A stretch of DNA of 64,000 bases from Nothopassalora personata (GCA_033816765.1 CM066297.1:800573-864572), one strand, 5' to 3'. Counted from the first letter of the stretch, positions 10,632-21,171 are shown. The notes: generated from the sequence alone by a model not told the origin. A program made the numbers and translations.

Positions 10632-11606
10632 ATGCCAGACTTCGACCAGACCAAGGCCTACGCCGAGCAGGAAGAAGTATTCTTCGACGATGGCCGCGAA
10701 ATCGAGCTATTGCACTTCATCTACGATCTTCCAGAGATTGATCAGATCCGTGGCAATCCCAAGAAAGTCCTCGAAGCCATTGATCAGTTCGGCCGGAAGA
10801 AGAAGTATCTCATGAACGTTGGCGAAGATAAGGGCAAGATCATAACGGATTTGATTGCGGAGGTCAAGCCGCAGACTATGGTACAGTACTCTGACCTGAG
10901 ATCTTCCAATGGTGTCCGATCTTAATACTGAGTATGACGCCAGGTCGAGCTGGGAGGCTACATAGGCTACTCCTGCATCCTCTTCGGCGACGCAGTCCGC
11001 AAAGCCGGCGGCAAACGCTACTACAGCCTGGAACGTAACCCAGAATTCGGCGCCGTGATCTCCTCTCTCGTCGACCTCGCCGGCCTAGGCGACATCGTCA
11101 AAGTGGAGATCGGCTCCAGCGACGTCTCCATCAAGCGTCTCCACGACCAAGGCCAGCTCAAACACATCGACTTGATGTTCCTGGACCACTACAAGCCCGC
11201 CTACACCACGGATCTCAAGCTTTGCGAGGAGCTGAAGCTGGTGACTCCCGGAAGTGTCCTGGCCGCTGATAATGTGATCAAGCCCGGCAATCCGCCGTAT
11301 CTGGAGTATGTGAGGAGTACGGTGGCGCAAAAGCGGGAGAAGGCCAGTCAGACGAACGGCACGACGGATCCGGATGAGAGGTTTAATGATCGGACTGCGG
11401 CGCAATATTCAAAGCGCGTGGAGAAGGAGAAGTTAGGGCATACGAAGGGGAATCCGGGTCTGGTTTATGAGAGTTATCTGATTAACAGTTTCGAGCCGAC
11501 AGGAGTGCCTGTAAGTTGCAGAGATGTGTTGTTTGTCTTTGGTTCATCTGCTGACATACGCCAGGACGGCATTGAGATCACACGCTGCGTCGGGGAGGAG
11601 AGTTGA
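10632..11606 (+). CDS. Catechol O-methyltransferase-like SAM methyltransferase
   Basis: Three exons: 10632-10880, 10944-11510 and 11565-11606, joined in phase 0, giving 285 residues. Introns are GTACAG...CAG (63 nt) and GTAAGT...CAG (54 nt, with CTGAC branch site). The splice join restores the SAM-binding motif I as VELGGYIGYS. Next come the acidic SAM-ribose loop LERNPEF, the catalytic/metal motif FLDHYKPAY and AADNV, where COMT places a metal-binding Asp and Asn. Length and motif order match the COMT family, which transfers methyl from SAM to a catechol hydroxyl using Mg2+. The physiological substrate is unknown. ATG 10632 was chosen because it directly precedes the family-like start; an upstream in-frame non-ATG extension is open for about 30 codons. 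Confidence 0.85.
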
Positions 11607-11627
11607 GTACCCTTCAACCCTGCTTCT

Positions 11628-11900
11628 TCAAGCTTGCATGATGCGCAGCAGCAAAAGAGTGAAGCTGCTGGACGTCAGTTCAGCGTGCGCGGAAACGGCG
11701 AGGCAGAGCAGCCCCACCACCAGCGATGGCGCTGCAGTAGCCTCAAAGAAACGCTCAAGACGCGGTGACACCATCTCGAAGATAGGTATGGCGAAGGGGA
11801 GACAGGCAGGGTAATCTGGTCGCGCCAGTACCCGGTTCAAGCTGATAGCATACACAGCGCAGCACGCCGTAGCGTAGGTATTCAACAGATACGCAAAAGC
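11628..11900 (-). CDS. Possible hydrophobic small protein exon (uncertain)
   Basis: A minus-strand frame of about 90 residues with good codon use and two hydrophobic segments (ending HAELTSSSFTLLLLRIMQA) stops at 11628. It lacks an ATG and begins just after an AG at about 11,901. An upstream minus frame with an ATG at 12273 ends at 12070 and can be joined in frame by a GT...AG intron of about 170 nt, longer than the norm here. It could be a small membrane protein gene, but the evidence is weak and I recognise no family. Confidence 0.25.
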   Translation of the reverse strand, partial: AFAYLLNTYATACCAVYAISLNRVLARPDYPACLPFAIPIFEMVSPRLERFFEATAAPSLVVGLLCLAVSAHAELTSSSFTLLLLRIMQA

Positions 11901-12139
11901 AAATCTAATTCATCGTGAGACCAGACGGTCGAACACGAGGAGCATATCGATGGAACATATCAGGTATCGGTAGTGCCTGCAGCATGTGAAGTGCGAATGA
12001 CGGGAGGCCGTGTGCGAAGTGACAGGATTGTGCCTTCGTCTTTCCCCTCGCAAGCAACTCACCTCACTTTCACTTTCCCGCCTCCAACAACTTCAATCTC
12101 GTCTTCAACATCGCTTGCGCAGACCCACTACTGCCGCTG

Positions 12140-12628
12140 ATGCCACGCACGAAGCGCAGCGCACAACGCCAGAGCTCTTCCGCTCCACGTCGCTCTCGGC
12201 GTTGGGTCCTGACCACAGTCACCGCGTCCAGACTGTCAACACATCGGGTACTGCCTGGTTCGATCCCACACATGTAACACCAGCTAAGCAGTTCTACTAG
12301 TCATCAGGACACCGCGGCCACGTCGAGCGTCCCTGCTCAGCTACACGGAGTGCATCTCTTTGACCTTCCTCAGGAGGCTCTGGACATTGATTTACCGCTT
12401 GGCATATCCATGTCAGAAAAAACCATGGAGGAAGAAAGACGCATCCTGGGGATACGTCGGACGCCCATCCCAGGAACGTCGTCCATGCTGGATCCTTCCC
12501 GCACAGTCTATGAGCTGCTGGTGTCCAGACGCAAAGAAGGCGAAGAAGCTCGCAGCGTGGCTGCAGGCGCCAGAGGAAGTAAAGAAAGCTTACCAAGCAT
12601 TCAGCCAGTAGACACAGGCACAGCATGA
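12140..12628 (+). CDS. Possible small basic protein gene with an unexplained in-frame stop
   Basis: From ATG 12140 the frame encodes a basic start (MPRTKRSAQRQ) and reaches TAA after 45 codons. It then continues in the same phase to 12628 with protein-like sequence (VHLFDLPQEALDIDLPLG, then SEKTMEEERRILGIRRTP). A 36-nt GTACTG...CCAG segment would remove the stop but is shorter than any intron seen elsewhere here. It may be a decayed gene, a gene with an unseen splice, or noise. Confidence 0.25.
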
Positions 12629-12907
12629 GCGAGCTAGCAAGCGACTGACGGGCAGAAGATCAGGCCGTTATGGGGACAGGCAGTGACCGGATCTTGGAAT
12701 GCGAGGGTCGGAAGCCTGATAGTAACGATGACGATGACTTCAATCCTTCGCTCGGAAAGATATGGCCACAGAGGTTGAGAGCAGAGGATATCAGTACTGT
12801 ATCTATACACATGCACGTTGGACACTAACCTTTTGCACTTACACTATGCCGTCTCCGTTCCTCCTCGCTATGCAAAACGCTCGATGTAACCACACACCTC
12901 CTCCCAT

Positions 12908-15900
12908 CTATTTCGGAATACGATCAAAGATCTTCTGATACCTTCTATGCACACTCGTCGGCAAGATATCCCTCGGATCTCGCACTCGCTCAGGCTCATA
13001 AGGTAAGTTTTCCTCCTTCAGTGCCTGCATGACATAGCTCGCCACAGTCGTCAGAGCCAATGGCGGCTCCCGACAAATAGCTGCCACTTCTTTCAATTCG
13101 AAGCCCTGGTGGTGCCAGAGATGATATGCTCTCAGCTCGGATGGACGAGCTGTCACTGTCCAGTCCGGTGGGAGGGAAAATTTCCAATCTGCTACCCAAG
13201 TATCGGCGGCTTCGAGTTCTGCGGGGTCTTGTCGTGTTGGTTGACGGGTAGGGTCAACTCGTGGCCGTTGCGCGTTGTCCTGGGCGACTTTGGTGCTGGT
13301 GTTCGCAGTAGTACCCTCGACAGGCTCTTCGTCGTCAAGCCGTGGTAGTGCTGGGTACGTGACAGTGGGTGTGGTGGCACCATCGTCCGCGGCAACGTCG
13401 AGTGACTCCACCTTCGCAGCAAGATCGTCGGCATCCTGTTCCTCGATGGCATGAAAGAATTCTTCTTCTTCCTCTTCAGCGTCAGCAATTTTGCTCGCCG
13501 CGGCCTTGCGTTCAGAGGGCTTCCACGTCGACTTGCGAACCTTCTTCCCGTCACCTAGTGTGAGCGGCAGCTCTTGCTCCAGAAAGCCAGGCCTCGGCGG
13601 CATGGGTGACATTGACTTCCGCATCTCGTCAAGTTTGTGATACAAGCGGAAGCCAGCATAGGCATCGGACGCAGCATAATCAGTCTGCTGCGTGTTCAGT
13701 TCCCTCGACCAAGCACTGACACGATTGTCGTCCTTCTTCAGTGGCAGCATCAAGATGTCCTGGACCTGGTTCGCCAAAGCCATGAGCTTGAAGTTGACGT
13801 TCTTTGGCTCATTCTCCGAGTACTTGACCACTCGGTACAGGTGGCTTAGCTCGAAGATACCTTTCATGTCAATCTTGAGCAGCTCCCGCAGGCGGCGTGC
13901 ATCGCCCCCGACGTTTACTCCAGCCTTGACCACATCGGCGGACTCGAGTAAGGTCCTCAGCGTAGGCGGCATAAGCTCTTCGGCCGTTTCGCCCTTGAAA
14001 AGAGCGATTTGAAACAAGGCGATCTTGTCTTCGGCGGCGATTTGGATGAGCGACACATTCCTCTTGATGTTGCCGGTTTTGACTGACGATTGTGGTTCCC
14101 ACTCCAGGTCGAAGCCGAGTACTTTCTCATTCGCAAATAATTTGGCCTGCCGCTCGGCTACATCGAAGTTTTTGCAGTACAACACTGCCGGATGCTTGCC
14201 ATCGGCACCTTTGTACAGCCGATACGACCAGAATGCAGCACTCGAATTTGAAGACGCCATGACAGCCGCGCGAAAGTCCTGGACCGGGATATTATAGGCA
14301 AGCTCGACATCTACGTCATGTGACTCCGCCGGCAGAGGATCAAGCTCGGCTGATCCTGATGAATCGACAGACGATGCGATACTTGCTGAGTACACAGATC
14401 CATCGTCCTCCAGCACATCGCTATTTGCTTGTGCTGATGAGTCAGCTGTTGGCGTCGCATTCTGGCCTCGTGCAACGGGTACAGAGTCGCCGTCGTCCTC
14501 ATCCATGGGCATGCTTTCTGGAGATCTTGTAGGTCGTGCTGGTTCAATGGGCTTCGTCGAGCACGTTTCATCAAGAGCGTGGAGCTCCGCTTCTTGTAGG
14601 CGCGATAGTGAGTCTACGTCCGAGGCAGCGGCGGTGAGTGCACGTCGGGAGCAAGCCGTGCTGTGATGGTACCCACGCGCGACGAATGAACTTGGCGTGA
14701 AGAGTGAACGCTGCGAACCTCTCGAGCGAGGGGAGCTTGTTGGCTGCGGGTAGATCCGGCCACTCGAGCCACTTGCGCTGGTGCCACCTGAAACCTTCCC
14801 GGACTTGGCTCCTAGCCTTGCGATTAGGCTTCCCATCGAAGCACTGTCGGAACGGTTTCGCGGAAGAGCCCGCTGACGACGTGTTTTCCTCGTGATCCCA
14901 GGTCTTTCTACTGCTGGTGCAGTGCCAGGAGAGCGATTGTGCCCCTCTCCACTGGGTGCAACTGCTCCTTGGGCTGTGTCGCTATCGCCTTTGGATTGAG
15001 CAGTCAATGGTGGAGTAGAATCAACTCCGACCTCGAGTTCAGCTGCACTGGAATTGTCACTTGACTGGCTGCCAAATTCGCCCTGGTTCGTGCCACCTCG
15101 GTTGCTAGAACCCCCGTTGCTGGAGCCTTCATTGCCGGAGCCTTCGTGACCGGAGCTGTCAATGATAGGAACACCACCTTCGGTTTGTCCTGCTTTGATC
15201 TCTGTCTTCAACCTGGTGATATTGCGACCTATCTCTGTTGTGATCTCATCGAATGCCTCGACCATGCCCGGCTTGGCATTGGGAAGAGAGGCGGTCGTCT
15301 TTCGGCGTAAGTTGTGAGCGTCACGAAGATTCAGCCACATCTTCAACGACTCCTCCGCGTTGTGTGGAACTATCCGTGGCTCCAGACGTGCGATCCTGCG
15401 AGATACTTCGAACAAGTCCCGGGCTTGGTCATCGGCCTCGCCCTTGGGCGCCTCACGGTTGAGGGCTGGCATAAACGCGCGCTGCGCGATCCTGAGCTTC
15501 TCCTCCGCGACCAGCTGAGACTGCTCTGGTGTTCTCTTCTTCCAGGGCGTTTTGATGGCAATCTGCAGGCTAGTGAGAGGGGCGGGCTTCGCTGGCTTCG
15601 CACCCGACAAACTTCCTGCCAGCCTAGACGTCAATTCTTCCACAGTCTTCGAGTGTGAAACGAGTGATGACCGACTTTGGCGACCGACGCGCCTCATGGC
15701 TGGTACAAGACGGTCGATCGAATCATCCAATTGCCTCCCGAGCCGAGCGATGCGGCTCTTGATCTCGCCATCGGCCTCAACCTGCTCCGTGGAAGTGAGC
15801 TGGCCCAGTTCCTCTTCGAGAATACACCTGTTACGGGCGTGGTCAAGCAGCTGATCCAGGTCCCTTCTGGCTTTCGTTTCGTCAGTCCTGTACTCCTGGC

Positions 15901-17611
15901 GAAGTTTGAACAGCTGAGTGCGCGCATCGAACTCGTCAGATGACGCTTGCATCTCTTCGTAATGCTTCATGAATGTGTCCTGCACCTGCTTGACATCCTC
16001 AAACGCCTTTATGGTTCGCATGAAGACGGCCTTCTCAACGGGAGTGTCATGCAAGAGAGCTTCGTATGCTTTCAGCCTTCGCATCGTCTCGAAGGTGTTC
16101 AGCAGTCTGATCAATGCGTGCCTTCTCTCTCGTAACACGACCAACTCTTGCCGTAGAGCCGGGTCGACATCTTGTCTTCGGCGCTCAGATTTTGAAATTT
16201 CAGCTACAATCAGAGAGATTCTGCCATCGCATTCATCACGCCGCTGGCGGAATGGAAGCACCATGGCTATGTGATAGGCCGTGTCGGTGAGACGAAAGGC
16301 AGTCTGCTCGTCATCGAAGTGAAGTAGCCTGGTGAGCATTCTGGTGTTGTGGGCAGGAAATTGAAAAGCTTGGGCGTCAGAACGAAGCCGGGAGGCAAGC
16401 TCAACAATGTTCTCTGCACCACGGTTCGCGTGCCCGGCTCGCTCGTCCAGGAAGTCACTTATGGACTTCTTGATTGCGTTGTACTTAGAGGTCTGGCGGA
16501 AGAGATGCAGTTGCTTTGCGGTCTGGAATTCCTCTGCAGAATTTCGCCAGAGCCGCGCTTCGTCTGCAAGCTGATCTGCCAAATTCATGAGCTTCTTTAT
16601 GGTCAAGTATTCAGCGTCGTGGACGTCATCGAAGACGTGGTGATAGGTAGTATAGCTGTCCCGATCAGTCTTTGCACGCCTCTGTCGGCCCAGGTACTGT
16701 GACTGGAGATCGCGGTTCCTGCGTTTTTGCTCTGTGATTTCTGTTTCTGCGCTTTTCACGGCGGCCTGAACTTTGGCAACCTCCTGCTCGTGCTTCGCAA
16801 TAAGCTCCTGGTTGTGTCTTCTGGCGTCTCTGATGGCTTGCGAACTCTGCTCAAGGGTTGCCACCTGCTGCGCGTACGATTGCCTGAGATGCTCGGTCTC
16901 CAGTGCGTGCCGCCGCCTCATCTCCGCTTCAGCCTCTCGGCGAGCTTCATCGCGATGCCTCTCCAGATTCTGTTGTGAGGGCTGCAAATCAGCAACCAGC
17001 TTCTTTTGTGCCATGAGCTCCGCCTCAAACTTCAACCTCTCTGCCTTGTGCTCCTCATCTCGCTGGCGATTTGCGGCCTTGAAGTCTTCCGTCATCTTCT
17101 TGATCTTGCCCTCCTGAGTCGAACATAGTCTCTTGAGCTCCTCAACCTTTTCACCTCGGCGTTTGACATCAAGCTCCAACTGGGCGTTCCTGCTCCTCAT
17201 CTGAGTGCCCTCCAGCGGGGTCATGCTCATGGGCGAAGCCCTATGGGCATTGTCCACAAACGATCCAGCCTTGGGGGGAATTCGGGTTGCCTCGGTAGCT
17301 GCTGGCTTCTTTTTCGTGAAGCTGGGGTTGGTGGCATATGATCTTGTTGCGACCGGCCTGGTGCCAAAGATGATGCCATGTGTTCGTGACCAGGTATGGA
17401 CTCGTGCTGTCGTGCGTCGCGCGTTGCTGAAGATGACGCCCCGAGATGTGTCCCAGCGCTGATCGATGGGCCGGGTGGAAGGCAGGCGCGGTGTGCCTGT
17501 CGCAGCGCCATCGAAGGCCAATACCATACTGCCTGGCCGCACTCTGTGCACGGCGTCGGCGAGGACGGGCGCAGACAGTGACATGCCCAGCAAGCCATTG
17601 CCGCCAGACAT
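12908..17611 (-). CDS. WRN-type 3'-5' exonuclease domain protein with long coiled-coil N-terminus
   Basis: One open frame of 1567 residues from ATG 17611; the frame is open further upstream but that start lacks an ATG. Residues about 60-95 are Arg/Ser/Thr-rich and end RPVATRSYATNPSF, resembling a mitochondrial presequence. Residues about 130-330 are strongly coiled-coil, followed by helical and then Ser-rich linkers. A DnaQ/RNase D-like 3'-5' exonuclease domain spans about 1140-1330. It has motif I FDLEWEP (DxE near 1163), motif II with NVGGDARRL, and motif III YAASDAYAGFRLY, so the four acidic metal ligands are present. The last 90 residues resemble the helix-turn-helix module found C-terminal in RecQ/WRN-like proteins. 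A processive exonuclease on DNA or RNA is inferred. Length far exceeds typical exonuclease-only proteins and suggests a fusion (see findings). It is divergent from LSM5. Confidence 0.82.
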   Translation of the reverse strand: MSGGNGLLGMSLSAPVLADAVHRVRPGSMVLAFDGAATGTPRLPSTRPIDQRWDTSRGVIFSNARRTTARVHTWSRTHGIIFGTRPVATRSYATNPSFTKKKPAATEATRIPPKAGSFVDNAHRASPMSMTPLEGTQMRSRNAQLELDVKRRGEKVEELKRLCSTQEGKIKKMTEDFKAANRQRDEEHKAERLKFEAELMAQKKLVADLQPSQQNLERHRDEARREAEAEMRRRHALETEHLRQSYAQQVATLEQSSQAIRDARRHNQELIAKHEQEVAKVQAAVKSAETEITEQKRRNRDLQSQYLGRQRRAKTDRDSYTTYHHVFDDVHDAEYLTIKKLMNLADQLADEARLWRNSAEEFQTAKQLHLFRQTSKYNAIKKSISDFLDERAGHANRGAENIVELASRLRSDAQAFQFPAHNTRMLTRLLHFDDEQTAFRLTDTAYHIAMVLPFRQRRDECDGRISLIVAEISKSERRRQDVDPALRQELVVLRERRHALIRLLNTFETMRRLKAYEALLHDTPVEKAVFMRTIKAFEDVKQVQDTFMKHYEEMQASSDEFDARTQLFKLRQEYRTDETKARRDLDQLLDHARNRCILEEELGQLTSTEQVEADGEIKSRIARLGRQLDDSIDRLVPAMRRVGRQSRSSLVSHSKTVEELTSRLAGSLSGAKPAKPAPLTSLQIAIKTPWKKRTPEQSQLVAEEKLRIAQRAFMPALNREAPKGEADDQARDLFEVSRRIARLEPRIVPHNAEESLKMWLNLRDAHNLRRKTTASLPNAKPGMVEAFDEITTEIGRNITRLKTEIKAGQTEGGVPIIDSSGHEGSGNEGSSNGGSSNRGGTNQGEFGSQSSDNSSAAELEVGVDSTPPLTAQSKGDSDTAQGAVAPSGEGHNRSPGTAPAVERPGITRKTRRQRALPRNRSDSASMGSLIARLGAKSGKVSGGTSASGSSGRIYPQPTSSPRSRGSQRSLFTPSSFVARGYHHSTACSRRALTAAASDVDSLSRLQEAELHALDETCSTKPIEPARPTRSPESMPMDEDDGDSVPVARGQNATPTADSSAQANSDVLEDDGSVYSASIASSVDSSGSAELDPLPAESHDVDVELAYNIPVQDFRAAVMASSNSSAAFWSYRLYKGADGKHPAVLYCKNFDVAERQAKLFANEKVLGFDLEWEPQSSVKTGNIKRNVSLIQIAAEDKIALFQIALFKGETAEELMPPTLRTLLESADVVKAGVNVGGDARRLRELLKIDMKGIFELSHLYRVVKYSENEPKNVNFKLMALANQVQDILMLPLKKDDNRVSAWSRELNTQQTDYAASDAYAGFRLYHKLDEMRKSMSPMPPRPGFLEQELPLTLGDGKKVRKSTWKPSERKAAASKIADAEEEEEEFFHAIEEQDADDLAAKVESLDVAADDGATTPTVTYPALPRLDDEEPVEGTTANTSTKVAQDNAQRPRVDPTRQPTRQDPAELEAADTWVADWKFSLPPDWTVTARPSELRAYHLWHHQGFELKEVAAICREPPLALTTVASYVMQALKEENLPYEPERVRDPRDILPTSVHRRYQKIFDRIPK

Positions 17612-17808
17612 CAACGATCCTTGCGTGATGAAGGAGAGGAGAACATCGACTAATGTTATAGCACTGCTGTTCCACGAGCATAAGAAGAAGACTTTACGGC
17701 GGCAACGCGGCATTGTCGCGCTCTCACATGGGCTCTGCATTGCTTGAGACAAACACTTCGACTGCCATGTTTCCACCTTCACACACGCACGCACATCACT
17801 GCAGCGAC
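17612..17808. promoter_or_regulatory. Divergent promoter between exonuclease gene and LSM5
   Basis: Only 197 bases separate the two start codons, so both genes must share this control region. It contains C/T- and CA-rich tracts (about 17,771-17,800). No specific factor site was recognised. Confidence 0.5.
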
Positions 17809-18262
17809 ATGACTTCACAACTGCTCCCGCTGGAGCTCATCGACCGTTGCGTGGGATCGCCCATATGGGTCATCATGAAGGGCGACAAAGGTAGGCAGTG
17901 GCAAGTGCGGCAATGTCACCGTCCCCGAATGCTGATTACGATGGCAGAATTCAGCGGCACTCTCCTCGGCTTCGATGATTTCGTCAGTACGTCTACATGA
18001 ACACGCGCGTCCATATGCGCATGGCAGCTGATGTCGTCGTAGATATGGTTCTCGAAGATGTGACAGAGCAGTATGTTACACCACGGCCGACTTCCCCTGC
18101 CGTTGCTAACAACCTGGCAGTGACTACACCGGCGCCCAAACAAAGCTCCCGAAGATCTTACTCAACGGCAACAACGTCTGCATGGTATGGACCGATGCTG
18201 TGTCGGCTTGTGAGCTTGCTAACAGGTCGCAGCTGATACCCGGAGGAATGCCTGATCAATGA
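17809..18262 (+). CDS. LSM5: U6 snRNA-associated Sm-like protein LSm5
   Basis: Five exons: 17809-17890, 17948-17986, 18043-18070, 18121-18184 and 18233-18262, giving 80 residues. All four introns are GT...AG and 48-57 nt long; intron 3 has GTATGT and GCTAAC. The joined protein reads [20 protein letters not shown], then [20 protein letters not shown] (Sm1 motif), then [14 protein letters not shown] (Sm2 motif). This matches LSm5 over essentially its whole length, with the Sm1 and Sm2 beta-strand signatures and RNA-binding loop residues intact. LSm5 is part of the LSm2-8 ring that binds the U6 snRNA 3' oligo-U in the spliceosome and of the cytoplasmic LSm1-7 ring in mRNA decay. Start codon and stop are unambiguous. 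Confidence 0.95.
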
Positions 18263-18905
18263 TTGTTAGCCGGTTCATCCACCACACGAGATACAAGTAC
18301 ATCCTTCAATGCGTGAATACGGTGAACCAACAAAGACTTCGAGGCCGGCAGTGGTTGCAAACACTATGCAGAACTGGCTTAGAAAGTGCTGAGCTGCACT
18401 TCGCACTTAGGAAACTATACTCACGCCACAGGCTTCGATAGAGAGCCTACGTAGACCTCAGGGAAGTAACTCGAGGCCCCTCGGTCAGGCAGGCAGAAAC
18501 ATAACTGCAATAGGGACAATTATCACCAATGACTGGTGAAGACACGAAGTACTTCATACCGCAGACACGAGCTTACACTGAATATGCATATCTCTGCACA
18601 AATTCTGCACAAAACGTCATTCGGACAAACCTGTGCAGGACCTCGCATTCGCGTTCACTTCTCAGCAGGTACAATCCATAGGGGCCACGGTTCCTGCGTG
18701 AGTATGTCCGTCGTTGTTAATACGCCAGTGAGGCTGAACGGAACGACCGTCTACGTTGGTGGATCGGCCACTGTGCCGTATCGCTAATCCCAGGCGACCA
18801 CATTCAGACAGCAAGAGGACCGATGCTGCTGCACAGCGTGGATGTGTACCTGTTTCTGCTCCTGCTATAAGTATCAGCTATCTCTCTCGACAGGAATAAA
18901 GTGAC
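18263..18905. other. Region downstream of LSM5, no gene seen
   Basis: Short frames only, none with family resemblance or sensible splicing. It probably holds the LSM5 3' UTR and spacer. Confidence 0.45.
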
Positions 18906-19740
18906 ATGCCACAATTGACACGGCCATCTCACAGGCATGAAAAGCAACGAGACGGCCACCATAAGCACCACAAATTACGAACACAAGATCAAGGGCCACA
19001 GCGAACTATGTCTGCAACCCCCGCCACGAACCTCCAAAACGTCCAGGAAAGTCTCGAACACAATGGCAAAATCGTGGACACGATCGTCTCCGGAATCGGC
19101 GGCACGCCAACACTACAATGGAGTCTCCTCGAGCCCGTATGATCGTCTCCGGAATCGGCGGCACGCCAACACTACAATAGAGTCTCCTCGAGCCCGTGAC
19201 ATTGACAGATGAAAACAATATGTCAAGATGCTGGTGCTACCATCCTCACAGCCACAGCAGAGCTGACGCAGACAGCTGGTATCCAAGGGAAGAAAGCTTT
19301 CTTGGTCAAAATCTCATCCACCAGGATCCCAGCACCTGGCGCGAAGTGGGATGTCCCGTGGGCTCTTACTTGGTTGTATCAGTGGATTTTGCATGTGCCG
19401 CCTCAGGACAAGGCGGTGCTGGAGGGACTGTTGCGGGATGAGGTGAAGACCGAGGGAGGAGGGTCAATCAGGGGATATGTGAACGTTAAGCCGAGTTTGC
19501 TGGTGGACGGGGAGAGGAGGGGAGAGTGTGAGATACGGGACGGAAAGGGAGCCGGCTGTTGGGGCCACGATACGGAGGAAAACTGTGGGGAATCTCATTT
19601 TCGAGAGGTCGATTCGGGAAGAGGGAGGAGTCTTGGGGGTGGAGTAAATATGGGTGAAGCTCGACGGTTACTTACTAGATTACGCCTTCAACGTAACAGG
19701 GATCAGGGTGCTAACGCTCCTGTTCAACTCTGACATGTCT
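18906..19740 (+). pseudogene. Decayed NAD(P)-binding Rossmann reductase (NmrA-like)
   Basis: Pieces in shifting frames align with the middle and C-terminus of fungal NAD(P)-binding/NmrA-like reductases. From the ATG at 19008 there is a GKIVDTIVSGIGGTP strand, then (another frame) ICQDAGATILTATAEL, TWLYQWILHVPPQDK and VKPSLLVDG. A further +1 frame gives REPAVGATIRRKTVGNLIFE and the C-terminal strand WVKLDG. Lesions: a 59-bp tandem duplication introducing stops (19082-19199), one extra A in the A-run near 19,211, a +1 shift near 19,515, and TAA near 19,642 where the family would have an ordinary codon. The N-terminal GxxGxxG nucleotide loop is not visible upstream. It could in part be rescued by a 72-nt intron (19137-19208), but not the later shift. 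I consider it inactive. Confidence 0.6.
19082..19199 (+). repeat. 59-bp tandem duplication
   Basis: 19082-19140 and 19141-19199 are identical except for one G/A difference (CAATGG versus CAATAG) and the last two bases. The duplication lies inside the reductase pseudogene; 59 is not a multiple of three, so it shifts the frame. Confidence 0.95.
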
Positions 19741-19916
19741 TCGCCTTCAACTCCGGTCATTACAATGGATATGTCTATAGTACATGTGTCTTCCGGTCCG
19801 GTGAACCCGTATCCAACGCCTCTGCCTGATCATCTGTCGTGTGTGTGACTCGCTCTGTCGCTGTTTTCCCAAACGAAACGCCTGCCAATACAATACCCAC
19901 GGGCAATCTCAATCCA

Positions 19917-20681
19917 TCACAAACTCATCCTGTTCTGCTGTCTTATGCCCACCTTCCTGAGCGCGTCATCCTGGTCGCCTGTCGCCATCCACCCGAAGAG
20001 CTTGATGACACCGTCGAGGTACTTGAGCATGTAGCCGATGACGTACTTGACCCTCACGGTCCGGCCGTTCAGATCGTACGTGGCTTCCCATGTCACCTTT
20101 GGCATGGCATGTACTTCGTCAACGATGATGACTTCCATGCTGTCGATATCGATGTGTGTTTGACCTTTGCCGCGCATTTCTTGGATCTTGGAGCGGATCA
20201 GGTTGGTGATGTTGTGGCGGTTGTCGCCGATCTGGATGGAATGTCAGCGAGGGAGGATGATGAGAGAGACGAAAGGAATCACCTCCACGCCAAACGGCGA
20301 CGAGTAGATGAACTGCGGGGCAAACAGGTCCGTCAACTTGTCCAGGTTGTCCTTGCCGTCCAGAGCCTGCTGCGACAGCTTTCGGTACACCTGGAAGAAG
20401 TCTTGCACGTCTTCCTCGATCATCTTGACCTTCTTCGCAGCGAACAAGGATGCGAATTCCGAGCCCAGAGAATGTAGAACGGTGAAAGCAAAGTGGAAAG
20501 CCGGCGACGCTGGAGTTGGAGGAGGAGGTTCTGGAAGCTCCGGCTGGATCATCTGGATGAGAGGCGGAGTCTCCCTCAACAGACGCCAACGGAGGTATAT
20601 AGATGAAAGAAAAAAAGGCTGCTGCTGTGGGAGGTCTTACCTTCCCTCGTTCGGGACAGGTCTCCTTCTAGACCTGCACAT
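19917..20681 (-). CDS. NTF2-like/SnoaL-type fold protein
   Basis: Proposed exons are 20641-20681, 20283-20574 and 19917-20231, giving 215 residues. The 51-nt intron 20232-20282 (GTGATT...CAG, CTGAC branch) joins in phase 0 and is secure. The first intron (20575-20640, GTAAGA...GAG) is in frame but less certain. Without it the first ATG is 20552 and the protein has 194 residues. The sequence has an alpha-helical start (VQDFFQVYRKLSQQALDG), a FAPQFIYSSPFG strand, and a C-terminal sheet with TWEATYDLNGRTVRVKYVIG. This looks like the cone-shaped NTF2/SnoaL fold that hosts small-molecule enzymes or binding proteins. No catalytic residues can be assigned and the function is unknown. Confidence 0.6.
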
Positions 20682-21171
20682 CACTTGTTGGGCACTTATA
20701 TGATCGCGCGCCGTTACCTTATCCAGCCAGTACTATTGCACTGGGTCACGAGTGATGGGTGGTGTCGGGTATGTCATCGTGCAGTGATGCCTCACTCCGA
20801 TGCGTGCGAGGGCGCAGTGCCGGCATGGACGTGAAGCCTATCGTGCGATCAGCAGTTTCACCGTGGGCGCTGGTAAGACGGTCCATCACCGCGGACGGCT
20901 GGAATGTGCAGCAACTGACTCGCGTGTGCCCGTTGCGGCGTGGATCGTCGGCTGATATTGTTCCTGCAGCTGTCGTTTGTCCGCTGCTGAACCTCAAAGC
21001 CAGACGCCGCCCCGCCCCCCCGCGTCCCTCATCGCGTCACCGAGGCCGCCTACCACATGGATCCCCAGTCTTGACGCCAAACTCAATACCCGGGACCCGT
21101 GCTGCTGACCACAGCCATCGCGCGTAGTCGTACGGCAGTCACTATAGCATTGGACGGCAGCGGCAATCAGC
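20682..21171. other. Divergent intergenic region, no gene seen
   Basis: It separates the NTF2-like gene (-) from the prenyltransferase alpha gene (+) and presumably holds both promoters. C-rich runs lie near 21,008-21,020. No further feature was recognised. Confidence 0.45.

Noticed and set aside
12240..12280. GGTTCGATCCCA resembling a tRNA T-arm
   Set aside because: Flanking bases do not pair as a T-stem and no D-arm or anticodon arm lies upstream.
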